Under the pieces are notes generated by a model. The model made no database searches. It saw only the letters and a program-made list of their open reading frames with translations, and was not told where the DNA came from. Positions 21,608-33,119 of a stretch of DNA of 64,000 nt are shown one piece after another; position 1 is the first letter of the stretch; every line of letters begins with the position of its first letter. Source of the DNA: Rhipicephalus microplus (taxonomy: Eukaryota > Arthropoda > Arachnida > Ixodida > Ixodidae); the NCBI RefSeq assembly GCF_043290135.1, contig NC_134707.1:74892508-74956507 (forward strand), written 5' to 3'. The position numbers and the translations under genes were made by a program.

Positions 21608-22045
21608 CTTCAGCAAAAAAAAATGAGCCCTCACTTCTCATACTTTCCGTATATATTGACTGATTTGCCACATTTTACACAAAATCGAGTAAGAGTTTTT
21701 GATCATTTTTCATATAAGTGTATTAGTTAAATATTAAAAGAATATCCTACGCACTGGTAAGAACTCAAAGTAAGGAGTTCGCCACGTGAATAAATGACAA
21801 ATAGTGAACTTTGTGCATGTCTCTATGAAGTGCATGAGGAAAGTGCGCCACCATTGCGTTTGAAGTTGATGATTTTTAAAAATTTATTGCCTGTATTTGA
21901 TAGGACATTTCTTAAAGATAGAAGTTACTAAATGTTTAGGGAGAATATATGAGCTCCTTCTATCATTGTGGTAAATAGGTATTCAGACTACGTTTTTCAC
22001 ATTCAAGCCACGTGATGTATTTTATGAAGTCAGAAAAACACTTAC

Positions 22046-22144
22046 TGCAAACGCAATCACAGTAACCACTCTGGTTTTCGGTGCAAAAGGGCGTTTCACC
22101 TTTGAGGCATTTTGGCCATACAGTGCTGCAAGTACTTCCAGACG
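22046..22144 (-). CDS. Cryptic secreted-protein gene, Cys-rich exon (phase 1-1)
   Basis: This 99-bp exon is bordered on the minus strand by a long pyrimidine tract ending TTTTTAG (acceptor) and by GTAAGT (donor). It is open in the phase-1 frame and encodes 33 residues with six Cys, reading SGSTCSTVWPKC, then CTENQSGYCDCVC. Exons with phase 1 at both ends are typical of extracellular modules. I do not recognise the family; size and Cys content fit tick secreted (for example salivary) peptides, which is inference. The neighbouring candidate exons at 30032-29935 and 21607-21561 join in phase. A TAG stop follows only if the exon is read through its donor. Confidence 0.5.
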
Positions 22145-23071
22145 CTAAAAACGAGAAAAAAAAGAAGATGTCGCCCAAGAAAATATTCTTCATCAATGTC
22201 ACCGCCTTGGGTCTATTCGCGTTCCAACTGAGCGCTCGCCACTATGCGGCCGCACCTTGAAACGATGCTAACAGGGTCAACCTTGAAAGAGGACATGTTA
22301 CCACGGTGCGTGCGTTGAGGACCAGACGTACAGTTCCTTTATTTTCGTCATGCCGCATGCGTGAGTCCGAGAAAGCAGTTGTCTGTAAAGATCTTTGCAG
22401 TGTGCCGCAGTGCCTTACATTGGGTTGAATGGTGGCAACGTATTGTTTTATCACTTTCTGATCGGTTCAGACGATGTGCGATAGAGATCAGCGCAAATGA
22501 GACACTTACAAGCCGGGAAAAAAAGGTGATGGACACCAAGTTAGTTTATTCTCATTAATACGCTTGCGGCGTCCTCATTTTGCTCGGTGAGTACACCTTT
22601 ATCAAGTTTGTGTGCATTCTTAGGAATATTCGGGATTCTTTGGAAAATTCGGGCCTTTGCGTGTAGGACTTTCTGTTTTGCATATGCTTACATTCTTCGG
22701 AAGTCATAGTGCTACCATTCTAAAATTAGGCTGCGGCAAACCTTCCCTCCCGAACACTCCTAATTACGCATGTGTGTATATATAGACGGATACAAACACG
22801 CGAAGGTCGCACGTGCGCGTGCGCATTTGTAATATGTTCTTGCGTATATAACTCACGTCCGTGCACTCACAGCATACAGCATACGCAGTGTGCGTGCGTA
22901 TCTCGGCTTTGAACAAAAACTACTGCTAACAAGAACAAGTGAGCATTCGCAAGCACACGACCTTAGTAGTTAGAAAACTATTAGCATGAATCGCCTAACG
23001 GAAAGAAAGAAGCACTTCTATTACAATTCAAACTACGATTTGCTTTATCTCAAGGTTGTTACTACTCGCAC

Positions 23072-23649
23072 CGTCACCGACGCTGTTGCGTAGTCGAAGA
23101 GGTGATGGGCCGCCAAGGTTTTCCGTAGTGCATTTCTCAGCTCGCGGCTGCTTCTGGGCAGAGCTGATAGACGAGCAGACAAGGCCAGGGCGAGGTAAGT
23201 CAATGTTTATGTACAGCACAGAAATAGAGGCGTTACAAATTCGGCACTGGAGCCGATAGCTTAGGGACTTGATCAGCCAAGATGTATTCTTTCTGACGCA
23301 TATGTCGGCTACTGGCACCGCGCCTCTTGGCTCTTTTTATAGGCCCGAGGTGTTTTCCTATGTCACCAACGTCCAATCAGAAGCACCGCTGGCGGTGATG
23401 TTAGATTCATCTCATCGGAAACCACCGCTGGGTTGCACCCACGCACGAGAGATGCTGCCAAGCGTTCCGTAAGACTCGCCAGAGTGAATGGCGCGCTTGC
23501 ACCATCAGGCTGCTCTCGGTCCAATGGGCAGAGGAAGGTCGCTGTGCGTTGTGTAAGACACACCAGCGCCGCCGGGCTTGCTCACTGACCTTTAAACAGA
23601 TTGCCTTTGCAGAGACAAGGACGTTCAGCCTGGATTCCCAGGCCTAACA
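23072..23649 (-). repeat. 3' LTR of the gmr1-like element
   Basis: It aligns with 26912-27427 over much of its length, most clearly 23280-23620 against 27070-27400, for example GGTTGC...GAACGAGAGATG-type and CTCTGCAAAGGCAATC-type blocks read on the minus strand. The boundaries are approximate. Confidence 0.7.
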
Positions 23650-24197
23650 GAACCCCCGCCACCAAACAATGCGCCGGGAAGACGAACTGCTTCTACGTGG
23701 CTCGGATGTCGGGCGCGCTCGTTCACCAGGTCCCTCCATGTTTGCCTCCAGGTCCATGGGGAGGATTGAGCTCCAGGCTCAGTTTTGTGAACACATTCCA
23801 TTCCTGAGGACGCATCGCAGTTCCAGTGGCTTGTCGCTAAAACTTCTCAACAACCTTCGCTCGTCTCTTCTGAAGATGTTTGGTCTCAGCATTGTCGACG
23901 GTTCTGCAACAATTCAAGCACGGTTTGACAAGAGACAGCACACGACACAAGCAAGTTCCGTCGGTTACCCGACAGAACAACAGACAAAATATGATACATT
24001 ATATACCTAGATACGTGTCTATCGAAATTTTGTTCCCTCTACTTCCAGAGCCATATGTGAGACACAAGGCTCTTAAATTGAGAAATCGAATTTTCGCACG
24101 TACAACAACGTATTCAAATGAAATGTAACATAAAGTTCACCCCTTGAGATCACTCTGGACGGGAGCGCTCATCTAAGGCTGAAGGAACACACGCTTT

Positions 24198-25074
24198 TTA
24201 GTCGCATTTATGCTCGTAGCAAAGAGCTCTCAGTATCCGTTCAAAAACGAAATGCATACGCTTTATCGGATTAGGTTTCGGATGAAAGATCTTGCTGTGC
24301 ACTACTTTCATTCGACACTTTTTCAAAAAGGTAGAGGTAAGACAGCTGGGGAAGACACTACCATTGACGCATTGGATTTCAGAAGGTAATCTGACGGGTG
24401 CGATTGTAGAGAGCAGAGTATCCACGTCATGAGAAGAATTGAGCTCCTGAAGTGGTACCGCTGCTAAAAGTTTATTTCCTACACACAGGGCTGTCAGGAT
24501 AAACCAACATCATTGCTGTGACACTGGCAATAGCTCGACGATATCAGTTACTTAGCGCCGAAATCGCTTGGTGATAATTGGCTTAAGCTCCACGGGTGCC
24601 TTCCACTTGTCCGTGAATTGCCCCGCTCTATGACAAGTGCTGCATGAGCATACAATGTCTTCGATATCCGTCCAGCTTTAAAAAAATAAAGTTGAAGGGA
24701 AACTTTAGCCTTGGTCTTCTTTATGCCGAGATTACTGGCCCACGCGTTTTCATGCGCCAGATCCGATAGTTGGCGGCGATCCTTTTTTGGTGCCAAGAAC
24801 ATCTCACTCTTGCGTTCTTGCACATATGCGTAGCTTCGATACAGAAGCTTTGCCTTCGCAAAAAAGAACATTCTTTTTCTTTTTTTCTCACGATTACGCT
24901 TTCCAATAGCGCTTTATTCAAGAGTTCGTCACGCTGCTGCCGAATGAGCATTTCTCGATGAACCCACGACTGCTCACTCAAACTTTCCGCTATAGGCGAG
25001 AATATTGCACCCCTCTCACTCTTACTCAATGGCGCCATGTCATCTCCTTCGTCGACAGAGACAGCGCCAGTCAT
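24198..25074 (-). pseudogene. Integrase of the gmr1-like element, catalytic residues altered
   Basis: The upstream part (25074-24721) ends with the zinc-binding neighbourhood; the frame then shifts to one with APKKDRRQLSDLAHENAWA and GIKKTK (24871-24548). The core at 24425-24198 reads LPSEIQCVNGSVF, then NPIKRMHFVFERILRALCYE. Related proteins have Asp at the position after QC and Glu where Lys-Arg-Met now stands, so two catalytic acids appear to be lost. The protein would insert the cDNA; this copy cannot. Confidence 0.7.
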
Positions 25075-25299
25075 TTCAGCGACGGGCCACTAGAGTGAAT
25101 GCTTAAGTGACTTAACCGGAGAATTTTTTGTCCGAGGTTCCTTCTACTCGCCGCCAAGGTCACACAGATCAGCACTTTTGCAGGTGATGTTTCACTACAT
25201 TGAACGAGATCAAATTCGAGCCAAAGCTTCCGCGCTTGTAATGCCATGTATGCTAAGTTGGAGAAAAACGATTTACAATGCTTTTTGAGAAGCTGCTCA

Positions 25300-25560
25300 G
25301 AGTTACTCGGGAAGCACGGCAGACACAGCCGTTTCGGTGCGAAGCTTGCCGAGTGGGCCTTCAATGACAACAGTATTGATTGGTAAGCAAGCACTCTGCT
25401 CTTTGGCGACTTGCCTGATCCACGCGCATTCTCCTGAAAAGCCTTCCGGAGACAGAAACGAAGGATAGACAACATCCATGGTTGCAACTGAGTCTCGCAG
25501 GGCTCGACCCGTTTTCCCATTCACTATAATTCCCTGAAGACACGGCTCTAACAACCGCAT
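25300..25560 (-). pseudogene. Aspartic protease of the gmr1-like element
   Basis: The open stretch reads MRLLEPCLQGIIVNGKTGRA, then LRDSVATMDVVYPSF. The family motif at the active site is D-S-G-A-T; here Gly is Val. GKLRTETAVSAVLPE marks the end of the domain. The domain lies between gag and integrase. Confidence 0.7.
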
Positions 25561-25649
25561 ATATTCTTTACCGATTCTCAGATTCTTGCGAGAGCAAACT
25601 TTGCTTACAGTTTACCGTGATGTGCCCTTCCTTTTTGCAGTTATATCAG

Positions 25650-26672
25650 ATTAGCAGCTTCCGTTATTCAAACGGCTGCGTGTTATCAGTGCGTCTTTAG
25701 GAACTTCACTCGATTGCTCCGTTTCCGTTTGCCCCTCTCCTACAGTGTCCTTCGTAAGAAACGATTCCTTCCTGAGATTACGGTGCAGATTGGGTTTCCG
25801 TGGATCAGGTTGCATTGAAAATCTCTCTTTTATCTCATCCATTTCAACGCGCACTGCGCTACTATGCAACTTTCGGTGAGTATACTACTCCTCAACTAAC
25901 TCTGCTGCCTTGTTTAGCTGTACTTCGCCAAGCTTGTCCTGCAGCCGAAGCTTGACGTCATCCACGATGCTGCGGTAGAAGTGTTCTAATGCAATGCTTT
26001 TACCACCTTACAACAATCGTCATATATATCTTCGCCCTTGAGCCATTGAAATAAATTGGCCTTAAGACGAAACGTGAAGTTAACGTGTGACTCATTCCCC
26101 TTTTTTTGCATACCGGAATATTTGCCGCAAAGTCTTAGGTGACAACTTATAACGTCTCAAAAGCACTTCTTTCCCCTGTCATAGCTCTCGAATGTATCCC
26201 TCGACAAGCACGTTATCACATCGCAAACTTCGCTGGGAAGTAGACCTAAAAGTTTGCACCCGAAGAGACCGCTTGAAAGCATTTCGCTCACAGACGTGTT
26301 CAAACTTGACAAAATACTTCACGATGTCCACGCCTACAACGAACGACGGCAGTTGGCCCGAATTCTATGACTGCTGAGTTGAACTGTCGCAGCAGCTACG
26401 TGAGGCACCTGTGAACACTGCAGGATTGCCAATTACATTCTTTTCCAGTCGAGGCGCTCCAGTCTCTCAGCGTCCTCAAACTCGCGAATTTCGCGTCTTC
26501 CTGCTTCTCCGCGGCGTGTTTTGATATCTGCCCAAACATCATCGATTTACTCAGCCGTCACTCGTTTATCCTTCATGATCTCAAAGATCGCTTGCTTTCG
26601 TTTCGCGTGGCCTAAAGTAAGGCCAAGTTCCTCACAAATTTTGATAAATTCCTGCAATTTAAGGCACTCCAT
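25650..26672 (-). pseudogene. Gag of the gmr1-like element
   Basis: ATG at 26672 starts MECLKLQEFIKICEELGLTL, followed by the charged coiled-coil-like DIKTRRGEAGRREIREFEDAE after one in-frame TAA. The capsid-like part includes VCERNAFKRSLWVQTLRSLL and GRIYDD-type sequence near 26030-26300. The last piece (25869-25651) is Lys/Arg-rich. Several stops and frameshifts break it. Confidence 0.6.
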
Positions 26673-26911
26673 CGTTCACACTGCCCTCTTGCTGTTTGCC
26701 CCTGATAGGAGTCGACTAGCAAGATGCGCCAGCAATTTTTAACACTGCCGCGTTTACATCTTCCGCATTAGCTTTGGTTTCAAAGTGCTGCGACTTGCTT
26801 GAAACAATCAAAGCTCACTCCGATGCTTCACACAGCCCTTCTTTATACTACTAAAACCTGTGCTAGAGCAGTCTGGTGAACTGAGAGAACATTAGGCACT
26901 CACCACATCGA

Positions 26912-27427
26912 TGTCACTGACGCCAGCCGGTCCCGCAGCTGCCACGCACTGTGATGAAACTCCGACGCCATGGTTCCAACTCCGATGCCTGAAACTCGCC
27001 GCTGCCAAGGTTACCAGCTGGGCCGACAGCGCAGTGGCTCGAAGAGCCGAGTTGTCTACTCTCTGAAGGATACGTCGGCTGCTGGTGACGCGCCACTTGG
27101 CTTTTTTTATAGGCCCCGGGTGATTCCTTAAGTCACCAACGTTCAATCAGAAGTGCTGCTGGCCGTCCCGTGAGGTTCCTCCAGTCGGAAACCACCACTG
27201 GGTTGCTTCCATGAACGAGAGATGTTGCCAAGCATTGAGTAAGACTCGCCAGTCTGGATTGAAGCGCTTGGATTATCGGGCTGCAATTGGCCCCGTGGTT
27301 TAAGGGAGCTCGCCGTGCGTTCCGTAAGGCACACATACGCCGCCAGGCTCACTCGCTGGCCTTGACACTGATTGCCTTTGCAGAGGCAATGACGCTTGGT
27401 CTGGACTTTCTGGCGTAGGAAGGTACA
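26912..27427 (-). repeat. 5' LTR of the gmr1-like element
   Basis: On the minus strand it starts near TGTACCTTCC (27427) and ends near GTCAGTGACA (26912). It is followed by a primer-site-like TGGTGAGTGCC. The boundaries are approximate because the two LTRs are strongly diverged. Confidence 0.65.
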
Positions 27428-27449
27428 GCTCAGGCGTAGCTCCATTCTG

Positions 27450-29440
27450 TGATTGAATGAACGTCATGCGTATTCACCTTTTGATGAGGTAAAGGATCTC
27501 AGAGGGATACATGCTATCGGCAGCACGTGTAACAGAATAGTTGCACCAGAAATTGTTCAGGCCTTGCCATTAGCAGTGTAGCAACGCAGCGCAAAAGTAC
27601 TAGCACCTTTGAAGGAGGCCTGCTACACACAAGCATTTGCTGTCTTCAACCTCGGGCTCGCTAGGCAGGTTCTGCAACCTGAAGTAAATCTGGTGCAGTT
27701 CGCGGAAGAGGCTGAATATTTGTGCGCACAGCGTCACCATCTCCATTGTTTCTCTAGCAAAATTCTTTATGTCAATGAGAATGAGGTGGTTCGCGGCCAG
27801 CACACTTTCGCCTTCGATGAAGCTATGCGATTCGACGCCACAATGTGAGAAATTTCAGCACAATCGCAAGCAAAAGTGCCTCGTTGACTATGTTCATCGT
27901 AGCCATCTTTGTTTTTTATTAGTGTTGCCAGCACATGGAGCGTTTTTTGAAGTTGCGAATAGTGAAAAATTTCAAGCTACGCGTTTTTGATATATTCCAC
28001 GATCCAACTTTGTGGGAAGGTTGAACGAGCCAGAATGTGGTGCTTAGTTTTTAAAGACGACAGTTTGTCTTGGGTCACTTTGACGCAAAAATTAAGGTGG
28101 CTGTCTAACTCTCTGTATATTTGTCTGTCCGCCGTAACGATACGCCAAACGGCTTCAAACAACACCTCAAACGGCCACTAAGCACCGGCCAACATTGGTG
28201 AAGTTTAAGTGCTCATACTTGGTTAATTATCAATTAAAAAGCGAAAATTGCACATATCTGAGGACTCATAACAACACATCAGTATTCTGTATGTGGGTCA
28301 CTAGACTAGGGATTGCATACAGAAATAATTCCACGGTTCGCAGCGTTTGTCATGTTGCGCTGATATTGCAAATCTATATTTAAAAAGGCAAGTGTTTCCA
28401 ATGCTTGCTAAGACGACACGATGGTGGCACCTGCCAATCGTTTTGCGTTCTACAACTTGTCGCCTCCGAGACAGGCGCGCATGCTTCCCTTCCTTTTTGA
28501 TGATGACTACCGGAGAGCGCTTGTGTCTAACGTGCCCCGATGCACACATTCGCCTTCGCTCCACGAATAGAGACACTCCAACGCAGCACCTCAATTATAC
28601 AATTAACCAACTTTCTTGTGCAGAACATCATACAAACGTTTTCTTTACTCTCTCCAGACGCAAGACTATCGTCTTTCGACGACATTCGCAGTGAAACATG
28701 CAGATACCAGGCGAATGCTTATGTTTATATTACTACCCGCTCTTGTCTGTGAATTGTGTCTTTATAACCTTGGATCTTTTACTTGGGCCTCGAGAAAAGT
28801 TCTATATTGTGATTATGGTTTGTATTTTTGTGACGAAAGCACGTAGCTTTTGTGACGCTAGCTTTTTGTATTAAGAAGAGCTGGGTTCTGGAGGGAAGGC
28901 AGTGCAATACTTATTTCCTGAGGCGCAAAGTAGCCTAAACAAGTAAAATATGAAGGTAAGTGTCATTGATTACAAATTCTCAATCATCATACGCAACGTA
29001 ACAAGCAGTAATCAAAGTCACTACATATGCACAAACTTGTACGTTTGTTCAACGTAGTAAATGTCCTAGCGCAAAAGGTCACACATAAACAAGACGCAGT
29101 AAATAAAAACACGCTGTCTTCATATACTGAAAAAAATTATCTGGAAAATCAACATCTTTCAAAGAACTGCGCATTATTCAAGAAATCATTTACTTGTCTG
29201 AACTGACAAAGAGAAACACGGTACAAAAATAATGAATATATTATTTTAGAAAAAAAATCGTGAGTGAATCACTGACAGATTCCACAGTTTTCATAGAGCA
29301 AAATAAGTAAAATTTAGCTCTTTTTGTAACTATGTTAAAAGCAAATCTGGAAGCCAGTTAGATCTATGAATCCATTGAACAGTTGAAGTGGTGAATGCCC
29401 CACCTGCAGCTATTCCCCAAACACCTGCGAGAGGCGCTCT
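27450..29440. other. Non-coding stretch, no gene seen
   Basis: Unique-looking, moderately AT-rich DNA. A plus-strand ATGAAG|GTAAGT at 28930-28942 looks like a splice donor but has no supporting exon. No element, RNA gene or convincing coding frame was found. Confidence 0.4.
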
Positions 29441-29448
29441 GTGAAGTA

Positions 29449-29874
29449 CTGGCCTAGAGTTTCTCTATATGCTACCTTTAGGTAGCAGAGTTGTGCCATG
29501 GATAGAACTCGCCGCTCCCGCCCCCATTCTCTCAGTGCGTTCATGTGCACTAAGAGCGTCCATTTTATGGAAAGACAACTTTACGGCGATGCGTTGCTAA
29601 GCGTTGCCGATGCGCGAGCTCCGTTTTGTTCTTTTTTATTGTTAGTCGAATGAATGCTGCAAGGCAACAGAGCGAACAGATGCGCTGTGGGCTCATGTGG
29701 CGTTTCTTGTATGAACTTCGAGATGCTGCCGGTAAACTTGGCCGTGTGAACGCGAGAGCTTCTAACGAAAAAGGTGGCTTTCCTGCATGACATCGACGTC
29801 TCAGTGGCCAACATGGTAGACCTATGCGCAACTCTGCTAGCTAAAGGTAGCATATATTGTAAATCTATACTGGT
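29449..29874. mobile_element. MITE-like element with about 45-bp terminal inverted repeats
   Basis: The left end (ATATGCTACCTTTAGGTAGC, ending GCAGAGTTG) and the reverse complement of the right end (ATATGCTACCTTTAGCTAGC, ending GCAGAGTTG) match over about 45 bp with few differences. The 330-bp interior encodes no transposase. A non-autonomous DNA transposon is the simplest reading; the superfamily is unknown. Confidence 0.65.
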
Positions 29875-29934
29875 CTAAGGTCCCTAGATGAAACAAGTTT
29901 CCAAGGTAGCGACACCTTTTCCTTTCCTACTCAC

Positions 29935-30032
29935 CTATATTCCTTGAGCACCCCCCGGAAGGTGCAAAGCTTTCATCGAAAAGCGAGTGTTTGGGTTCAG
30001 TTGCTACGGTGAATAGATATATATGAAACAAG
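29935..30032 (-). CDS. Cryptic secreted-protein gene, middle exon (phase 2-1)
   Basis: On the minus strand ACTACTTTCCTTCTAG (strong acceptor) precedes a 98-bp stretch that ends at G|GTGAGT (strong donor). The frame that fits the exon at 41304-41238 (which leaves two bases) is open for 32 codons, LFHIYLFTVATEPKHS ... APSGGCSRNI. It leaves one base, which fits the exon at 22144-22046. The MITE at 29449-29874 lies just beyond the donor, in the intron. The function is unknown. Confidence 0.45.
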
Positions 30033-30439
30033 CTAGAAGGAAAGTAGTCGTAGAATAAATGATTACCTTTATGAACACAAGCGGTACAACACAAGAAAAA
30101 GCAGGATGTGCGTTACTTAACTGGCAACGTTGTGCAGTTGTGTAATTTACACCAGTAGCCATGGCACATCCCGTGTCGTAACACGTAGTTCGTTCAGTTA
30201 TAACTGATCCTCTTCCCAGAATGTGTTTCGTTCATGCTGTGACACATTGAGCGCGCTTCTTGCTAAATACTGTTAGTGCCCACAGGGGATTGACGTTGTG
30301 ACGAGTCACACCATAGGTTTGTGCACACGCAAGGAAAAACCATGGCCAGACTGGTATGAACACTTTACTACCCTGCAGATAGCGATGACGTTTTTTTAAA
30401 TGCGCAGCATTTCTTAGCAATCTTCGGTGACTTTGAGAG

Positions 30440-30493
<54 letters not shown>

Positions 30494-30740
30494 CCTGATT
30501 GATTGATTGATCTGTGGGGTTTAACGTCCCAAAACCACCATTTGATTATGAGAGACGCCGTAGTGGAGGGCTCCGGAAATTTTGACCACCTGGGGTTTTT
30601 AACGTGCACCCAAATCGGAGTACACGGGCCTACAACATTTCCGCCTCTATCGGAAATGAAGCCGCCACAGCCGGGATTTCATCCCGTGACCTGCGGGTCA
30701 GCAGCCGAGTACCTTAGCCACTAGACCACTGTGGCGGGGC

Positions 30741-30837
<97 letters not shown>

Positions 30838-30838
30838 G
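30440..30838. repeat. (ATCT)n microsatellite split by a SINE
   Basis: Pure ATCT runs occupy 30440-30495 and 30741-30838, on both sides of the SINE. Confidence 0.95.
30496..30740 (-). mobile_element. tRNA-derived tick SINE (family 1), minus strand
   Basis: On the minus strand the head GCCACAGTGGTCTAGTGGCTA, then GGGATGAAATCCCGGCTG, leads to the body GAAATGTTGTAGGCCCGTGT and the tail GGGACGTTAAACCCCACAGA followed by (TCAA)n. It sits inside an ATCT array. It is full length, like the copy at 7490-7730. Confidence 0.9.
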
Positions 30839-30854
30839 CCGGTTATGACCATTA

Positions 30855-32265
30855 GCTCTCCTGGCTGTTTCGTTAATTGTATCAATACCAAATTTGGTAT
30901 GGCATAACATGACTGTATGACGAACATAATTGACTAGTCATAACAGGTCTCATGATATGTTTGTCATGAATGTCATGATTTACATATCTTCGTCCTGCTG
31001 CTCCTGCAGTGGTTTCCTCTACATGACATGTTGCAGAGGTGATATGGTATGATATGATTGCATGGCGAACACAAACGACCGACCCTAACATGAAAATCAT
31101 GACATGCCTGTCATGTAACAACTTCACTACATGCCACGCTCATAATGTACTCGCCGCCTTTTCGCTATAGCGTCATAGATAAAAAATTAAGTATTACGGT
31201 AGGTGATTGAATGACGAAGGTATGCGACAGATGCAAATATGATAATCATAAAGTGCGTGTCATGTAACAACATGACTACATTCCACGCCCATGATGCGCT
31301 CGTGGCCATTTCGCTAGCTTCACTTATACCAAGTTTGGTATTACGGGACGTGAATAGACGACAAAGCTATGATACTGGTGCAAATATAATAAACACGAGT
31401 TGCATGTCACGTAACAAGATGACTACATGCTACGCTCACGATGCGCTCGCGGCTGTTTCCCTAGCTTCACATATGCCAAATGTGGCATTACGTGAGGTCA
31501 ATGGATTACGAAGGTATGTGACTGGTGCAAACATGATAATCATGAGATGCGTGTCATGTGAGAACATGACTACATGCTACAGTCAAGGCACCAATACATT
31601 TTGACATGTCGCGGTGCCCGTGCTAATCGGCGCTCATTTCGTTGCATCACGCCGGCGTTGCCACGCCAGGCCCTTGTTTTGCCGTACACTCACAGGCACG
31701 TGCGCAGTGCTGCGTCGCTATGACACGTGCGCATTTCAGCGCATCCGGCGTCCGTCCGTCACGAAAAGAGTGAGCCGCAGTGTTGTCCTGGTAACACCTT
31801 GGCGCAAAATGCAGCATGTCGCATTTCGCACAGGTTGCCGTGAGGCCGCGCTGACGGACGCTGGCCGCGCCGGTCACGCCTGGCATCAGACTAAATAGTG
31901 CTTGCGTTCTGCTAACGTAGCGTCGCGGTGCCCAGCGTGCGCGCGCGTCAACGCTACATTGGAGTATATTGGGCTTTTCATGATGCACTTGCGGCCGTTT
32001 TGTGAGCTCCACATATACCAAATTTGTGTTACCTGACTTCAATGGATGACGAACCATATCACTGATGGAAACTTGAGAATCCTGACAAGCGTGTCATATA
32101 GACCCTTGACAACATCCCACGCTCATAGCGTGTTCGCAACCGTTTCGCTAACTCTACATGTAGTAAATTTGGTATCACGTGATGTGCATAGATGACGAAA
32201 CTAAACGACATATCCAAACATGATCATCGTGACACGGAAGTCAAATACGGCATCATTTACCTCCA
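30855..32265 (+). repeat. Tandem array of diverged units of about 150 bp
   Basis: Units recur with a spacing of about 147-150 bp: starts near 31162, 31314 and 31461, with more diverged ones near 30860, 31995 and 32140. Each has a gene-free pattern of a gcTAGCTTCAC-like start, a palindromic ACCAAATTTGGT-like core, and blocks like GTCATGTAACAACATGACTA. The array is interrupted by a GC-rich insert at about 31590-31975. Confidence 0.65.
31590..31975. mobile_element. GC-rich insert in the tandem array, possible MITE
   Basis: The base composition changes sharply and the tandem unit resumes after it. The ends are imperfect inverted repeats (CACCAATACATTTTGACATG on the left; reverse complement of the right end GCCCAATATACTCCAATGTA). 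TCGCGGTGCCC occurs near both ends in direct orientation. No coding potential. Confidence 0.4.
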
Positions 32266-33110
32266 CCTCGTAAGGTTGTGCTCCTTTCAAAGTGACATAT
32301 CAGCGTTTTTCATTCGTGCTTCGCATACCATCGATACCCACTGTACGTGGAATCTGCCATTTTTTTTAATTGGGCACATTTCGACACTCCTGATGCCAGG
32401 TGATTGTGGTGCGGTGCACGGATCTTCATAAAAAGTGAGAGCTCTTCTGGTAAGGAGTCTCAAAACAGTGCATTTCGGCTTTTTATGCCGTGTTCTGTTC
32501 AACTGGTAAATCGAGAAATGTTCCTGAAGGTACGTCGATTGCGTATTCCAGCTGCTTTGTGTTCACAAGTATTTGTAACAACTTGCATGCACTAGACGCG
32601 CATTAGACGCCCTCCTGGCGTTTCGATAAAAACCTAGAAATCAACTCGCATCGTAGAACCGCGTCGACATAACTCGACGGAGTTGCACGAGAGCATTCGC
32701 CTGAAAAGTTTCATGCTACACTAAACGGCGTGCTTACTCTCGGATAGCACGAGGTAAGTGGAAGAGAGCGAAACGATTTTCTGTTTTACGGCTACGAAAT
32801 ATTGCTGAAAAGTTCGGATGTCGCATTACATGAGCATCGCGAAACAATTTTACTCGGCACACACATAACGCTCCTCCCCTTCAGTTTATGTCCTGGCTAC
32901 GATTTCATTTTCGGTCGTGGCGAGGATCCGGCTCGAGCCCTATGCGAACGCGCACTCGCTTTCAACCTTTCGCTTAATAATCAATAACACCACCTGCTAA
33001 TTTCAAGATCCCGTGCAAAGAATGCACCAAATACCGAGAGAAAGGGAGGGTGTTAATAGGGTAAAAGAGAAAAAAAAAATGGCAGCATATCTACTGAGTG
33101 AATGATGGAT
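32266..33110. other. Non-coding stretch, no gene seen
   Basis: Mixed composition. A plus-strand GCACGAG|GTAAGT near 32750 resembles a donor without a supported exon. Confidence 0.35.
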
Positions 33111-33119
33111 AGTGGGGCG

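Larger units (their letters stand above)
23072..27427 (-). mobile_element. Gypsy element with gmr1-like order (gag-PR-IN), RT not seen
   Basis: Two diverged direct repeats, about 26912-27427 and 23072-23649, act as 5' and 3' LTRs on the minus strand. A purine-rich GGTGGCGGGGGTTC lies just before the 3' LTR. The interior encodes gag, an aspartic protease, then integrase zinc-binding and core parts. RT and RNase H are not found between protease and integrase, where most Gypsy elements have them, nor in the 500 bp left after integrase. In gmr1-like Gypsy elements integrase precedes RT, so this copy is best read as a gmr1-like element that lost RT-RNase H by deletion. All frames are broken. Confidence 0.75.

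Noticed and set aside
28930..28942. Plus-strand start exon (ATGAAG|GTAAGT)
   Set aside because: A two-codon exon with no promoter or matching downstream exon is not supportable.
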